DNA of 64,000 nt from assembly GCA_964454015.1 (NCBI GenBank), contig CAYVQF010000005.1, forward strand, positions 118,599 to 182,598. The letters run 5' to 3'. Position numbers and translations under genes: made by a program. Positions within the stretch are counted from its first letter, which is position 1. The number at the start of each line of letters is the position of its first letter. The stretch is from CAYVQF01 sp964454015. Lineage in GTDB: Bacteria > Myxococcota_A > Bradymonadia > UBA4248. The notes under the pieces are model-generated. The model did no database searches and was not told the origin of the DNA. It saw only the letters and a list, made by a program, of their open reading frames with translations. Positions 61,696-64,000 of this stretch are shown here, one piece after another.

Positions 61696-62304
61696 TCAGG
61701 ACCAGCCCAGCGTGAAGGTGATGGCCCCGCCAATGACCAGGGCGGCGCCAGCGAGCTGCCTCAGCTTGGGCAGCGAGTGGCCACAACGATGGCCAATGCT
61801 CTGGCCGACGGCCGCGATGCCAAAGGCCCAGGCCAGCGATCCAATGGCGATACCCATGAGAATGGGCAGGGCGGTGGCGACGCTCGTGCAGCCCTGGCCC
61901 AGCCCAAGTGCGGTGAGGAGTCCACAAATGACGAGGATGGTAGCGGGGTTGGCGATGGTCAGAGCGAAGGTGGTGCCAACGTTGCCAAAGACTCCGGGCA
62001 AGCGTCTTTGGGTAGGGATGGCGCGGGCGCGCAACATGGAGAGGCCTAGAAGGGCCAAGGCCAGTCCGGTGATCGCGCGCAACAAGGCATGGTGGCTGGC
62101 CAGAAAGCCTTGGACTTCGGCCAGACCCAGGATGGCGATCCCAGCAAAGACGGTGTCGGCCAGGGCCATGCCAACGCCACAGCAAATGCCGACGCGGGGT
62201 CCGCGAAGGATCGAGCGGTCGAGGCAGAAGACGCCTGCCGGACCGACGGGCAGTGCGACCACGAGCCCCACGACAAGGCCCTTGAGGAGAGAGAGGACGA
62301 GCAT
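61696..62304 (-). CDS. LysE/RhtB-family amino-acid exporter
   Basis: A 202-aa membrane protein of normal LysE length; the ATG at 62302-62304 (GGGGG nearby) gives MLVLSLLKGLVVGLVVALPV directly. An upstream ATG would add 7 residues. The family motif PVGPAG sits after the first helix, and five to six helices follow, with FALTIANPATILVICGLLTA. These carriers export amino acids such as lysine, arginine or threonine. An inverted repeat of 8 bp (62320-62341) just upstream may be its operator. Confidence 0.85.
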   Translation of the reverse strand: MLVLSLLKGLVVGLVVALPVGPAGVFCLDRSILRGPRVGICCGVGMALADTVFAGIAILGLAEVQGFLASHHALLRAITGLALALLGLSMLRARAIPTQRRLPGVFGNVGTTFALTIANPATILVICGLLTALGLGQGCTSVATALPILMGIAIGSLAWAFGIAAVGQSIGHRCGHSLPKLRQLAGAALVIGGAITFTLGWS

Positions 62305-62319
62305 GGCTACCCCCTGGGC

Positions 62320-62341
62320 TGTCACCCGGTGTGGGGTGACA
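62320..62341 (-). promoter_or_regulatory. 8-bp inverted repeat upstream of the LysE exporter
   Basis: TGTCACCC (62320-62327) and GGGTGACA (62334-62341) form perfect arms with a 6-base spacer, 16 bp upstream of the LysE start. It could be a regulator site such as those of LysR- or Lrp-type proteins, or a leader hairpin. Confidence 0.5.
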
Positions 62342-62416
62342 CGACCTGGTTAGGATAAGCGATGCCGTGGCCGCTGTCCTGTTCTGGGGGTAGGTCTTTG
62401 TAGTCCCTTGTCCTCC

Positions 62417-63862
62417 CTAGACGTCGTAGTAGAGTTCGATCTCGAGTGGATGAGGCTTGCCTCGCATGGCGCGGAGATCGAGTTGTTCTTTGAGATTGAC
62501 CCAGGTTTCGACGAAATCACTTGGGAATACATCCCCTAGGAGGAGGAATTCGTGATCATCTTGGAGGCATTGGAGGGCTTCTTCGAGGCTTGCAGGGAGG
62601 GAGCCGATGCGATCGCGTTGTTCCTGGGGCAGCTCGAAGACGTTGAAATCGAAGGGGCCAAAGCCGGCGGCGGTGGGGTCGATTTTCTTTCGGATGCCAT
62701 CGAGCCCAGCCAGGAGCTGGGCGGCCATGGCGAGGTATGGGTTGCAGGTGGCGTCGGGTGGACGGAGCTCGAAGCGCCGTTCGGCTGGGGTGCGGGCGAG
62801 TTTGGGGATTCGCACGGCAGCGGAGCGATTGGCGAGTCCAAAGAAGCGTTTTGTAGGCGCTTCGAAGCCCGGGACGAGGCGTTTGAAGGAGTTGGTGGAG
62901 GGGTTGGTGATGGCGAGCAGTGCCGGGGCGTGGGTGAGGAGTCCGCCGATGTAGTAGAGGGCTTCCTTGGAGAGTCCGGCATAGCCCGCATCGTCTGCAA
63001 AGACGGGTTGATCGTTTTTGAAGAGCATTTGATGGAAGTGCATGCCTGAGCCGGCTTCGTTAGCCAGAGGTTTGGGCATGAAGGTGGCCGTGCGTTGGGC
63101 AGCTTGGGCGGTCATGCGGACGATGTACTTCACGGTGAGGACAGCGTCGGCTGCCTTGAGCATGGGGAGGAAATCGATTTCGATCTCGCACTGTCCGGCA
63201 CCACCGACCTCGTGATGGTGGTATTTGACGGGGATGCCAGCGGCCTCGACGTGTTTGACCATGCGGGTGCGCAGATCGTGGAAGGCGTCAAGAGGTGGCA
63301 TGACATGGTAGCCGGCCTGGTAGCGGATGCGATTGCCGAGGTGACGTTCGGACTCCTCTCCGGTGCGCCAGTGTCCTTCGACGGATTGAATGGAGTAGGA
63401 GGCGCGATGGTTGCGGTTGCATGACTCGACATGATCAAAGACGTAGAACTCGAACTCAGGGCCCCAGATGGAGCGGTCGGCGATGCCCATCTGTCTGAGA
63501 GATTGCTCGGCACGCTGGGCAATGTGGCGTGGATCGCGAGAAAAGGGCTGCCGGCTGCCTGCCTCTTGGATGTGGCAGAGCATGGCAATGGTTGGGTGTT
63601 CGAAGAAGGGATCGATGTTGGCGGTGTCGGCGATGGGCACCAAGGTCATGTCACCGCCTTCGACGCGCTTGAATCCGGGTACGCTCGAGGCATCGAAGGC
63701 GACGCCAGCTTCGAGGACGTCGTCAGTGAAGGCCGCGACGGGTAGGGTGACGTGATGGAGGGCGCCTTGGAGGTCGCAGAAGCGGAGGTCGACCATGTCG
63801 GCTTGGTGATCGTCGATGAGTTGGGCCAGTGAAGGGTGAGTGCAGCGCGCGCGAGATGCCAT
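62417..63862 (-). CDS. glnA: Type I glutamine synthetase without the adenylylation tyrosine
   Basis: A 481-aa glutamine synthetase: glutamate + ammonia + ATP give glutamine. Motifs: the catalytic FDASSVPGFKRVEGGDMTL, GPEFEFYVFD (metal), HHHEVGGAGQCEIEIDFLP, GSGMHFHQMLF (NAGSGMH-like) and RRFELRPPDATCNPYLAMAA. In enterobacterial GSI a Tyr in NLYDLPPEE is adenylylated. Here the same site reads NVFELPQEQ with Phe409, so that control cannot operate. AAGGAG lies 6 nt before the ATG. The promoter region runs off the window end. Confidence 0.95.
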   Translation of the reverse strand: MASRARCTHPSLAQLIDDHQADMVDLRFCDLQGALHHVTLPVAAFTDDVLEAGVAFDASSVPGFKRVEGGDMTLVPIADTANIDPFFEHPTIAMLCHIQEAGSRQPFSRDPRHIAQRAEQSLRQMGIADRSIWGPEFEFYVFDHVESCNRNHRASYSIQSVEGHWRTGEESERHLGNRIRYQAGYHVMPPLDAFHDLRTRMVKHVEAAGIPVKYHHHEVGGAGQCEIEIDFLPMLKAADAVLTVKYIVRMTAQAAQRTATFMPKPLANEAGSGMHFHQMLFKNDQPVFADDAGYAGLSKEALYYIGGLLTHAPALLAITNPSTNSFKRLVPGFEAPTKRFFGLANRSAAVRIPKLARTPAERRFELRPPDATCNPYLAMAAQLLAGLDGIRKKIDPTAAGFGPFDFNVFELPQEQRDRIGSLPASLEEALQCLQDDHEFLLLGDVFPSDFVETWVNLKEQLDLRAMRGKPHPLEIELYYDV

Positions 63863-64000
63863 GATTTTCTCCTTTGGGTGGCGAGGCCACTAAACTGCCG
63901 GTGACCATATCGTTTCTCGTGGTGAGGGGACAAGGGGGGCGCGCGCACCACAATCCACGACCAAAGCCGGCATGGGGCTTGCTCGTTGTGAATTATTGTG

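Overview
The window is high-GC, densely coded chromosomal DNA. It looks like a deltaproteobacterial lineage of the Myxococcota type. The pointers are many large lipoproteins with cysteine-rich ('stigma'-like) repeats, an AgmX/PglI-type C-terminal domain, choice-of-anchor D and L domains, FHA and PEGA/FGE-sulfatase proteins, and era next to der. That placement is inferred from gene content; there is no rRNA or marker phylogeny here. I see no tRNA, rRNA, CRISPR array, insertion sequence or prophage. Two runs of exactly 100 N (3353-3452 and 51521-51620) are assembly gaps, and each falls inside an in-frame tandem repeat.

Layout. 1-8.3 kb: a partial beta-rich protein, then mostly minus-strand genes (Tat-exported protein, VWA/zinc-ribbon membrane protein, peptidoglycan amidase with an M23-like domain, DUF2752 protein, a frameshifted DUF4234-like gene, a double universal stress protein, a Ca-loop protein). 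8.4-13.6 kb: a plus-strand operon of FHA/coiled-coil protein, Ycf46-like AAA ATPase, Ycf35/DUF1257, DUF2997 and an unknown protein. 13.7-26 kb: degenerate cupredoxin, hydrolase, folK, AgmX-type lipoprotein, TldD-like protease, ATP-grasp, pyruvate kinase, a short HhH protein, ABC-F protein, deaminase and a membrane protein. 26.3-33 kb: a coupled PEGA-like and Cys-rich lipoprotein pair, then a tandem HtrA lipoprotein that resembles fungal Nma111 along its whole length. 33-41 kb: a four-domain CoA-disulfide-reductase/rhodanese/TusA/DsrE fusion, two unknown proteins, and a PepF-AmpS peptidase pair. 41-49 kb: der and era, a lipoprotein, an ABC-2 exporter, an unknown protein carrying a G10 tract, an alanine-type aminotransferase and exonuclease III. 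50-64 kb: envelope lipoproteins (CBM20-tail protein, Cys-rich/choice-of-anchor-L, PEGA-FGE, ASH-repeat VWA), a membrane protein, a LysE exporter and glutamine synthetase.

How the genes fit together. Housekeeping genes (pyk, folK, era, der, xth, glnA) are scattered among envelope and secreted proteins. Two items stand out as possibly undescribed: the FHA-Ycf46-Ycf35-DUF2997 operon in an apparently non-photosynthetic organism, and the bacterial Nma111-like double HtrA. Several starts were moved downstream to codons with a good Shine-Dalgarno sequence or signal peptide. Two genes (at 5920 and 51120) were rebuilt across a frame break.
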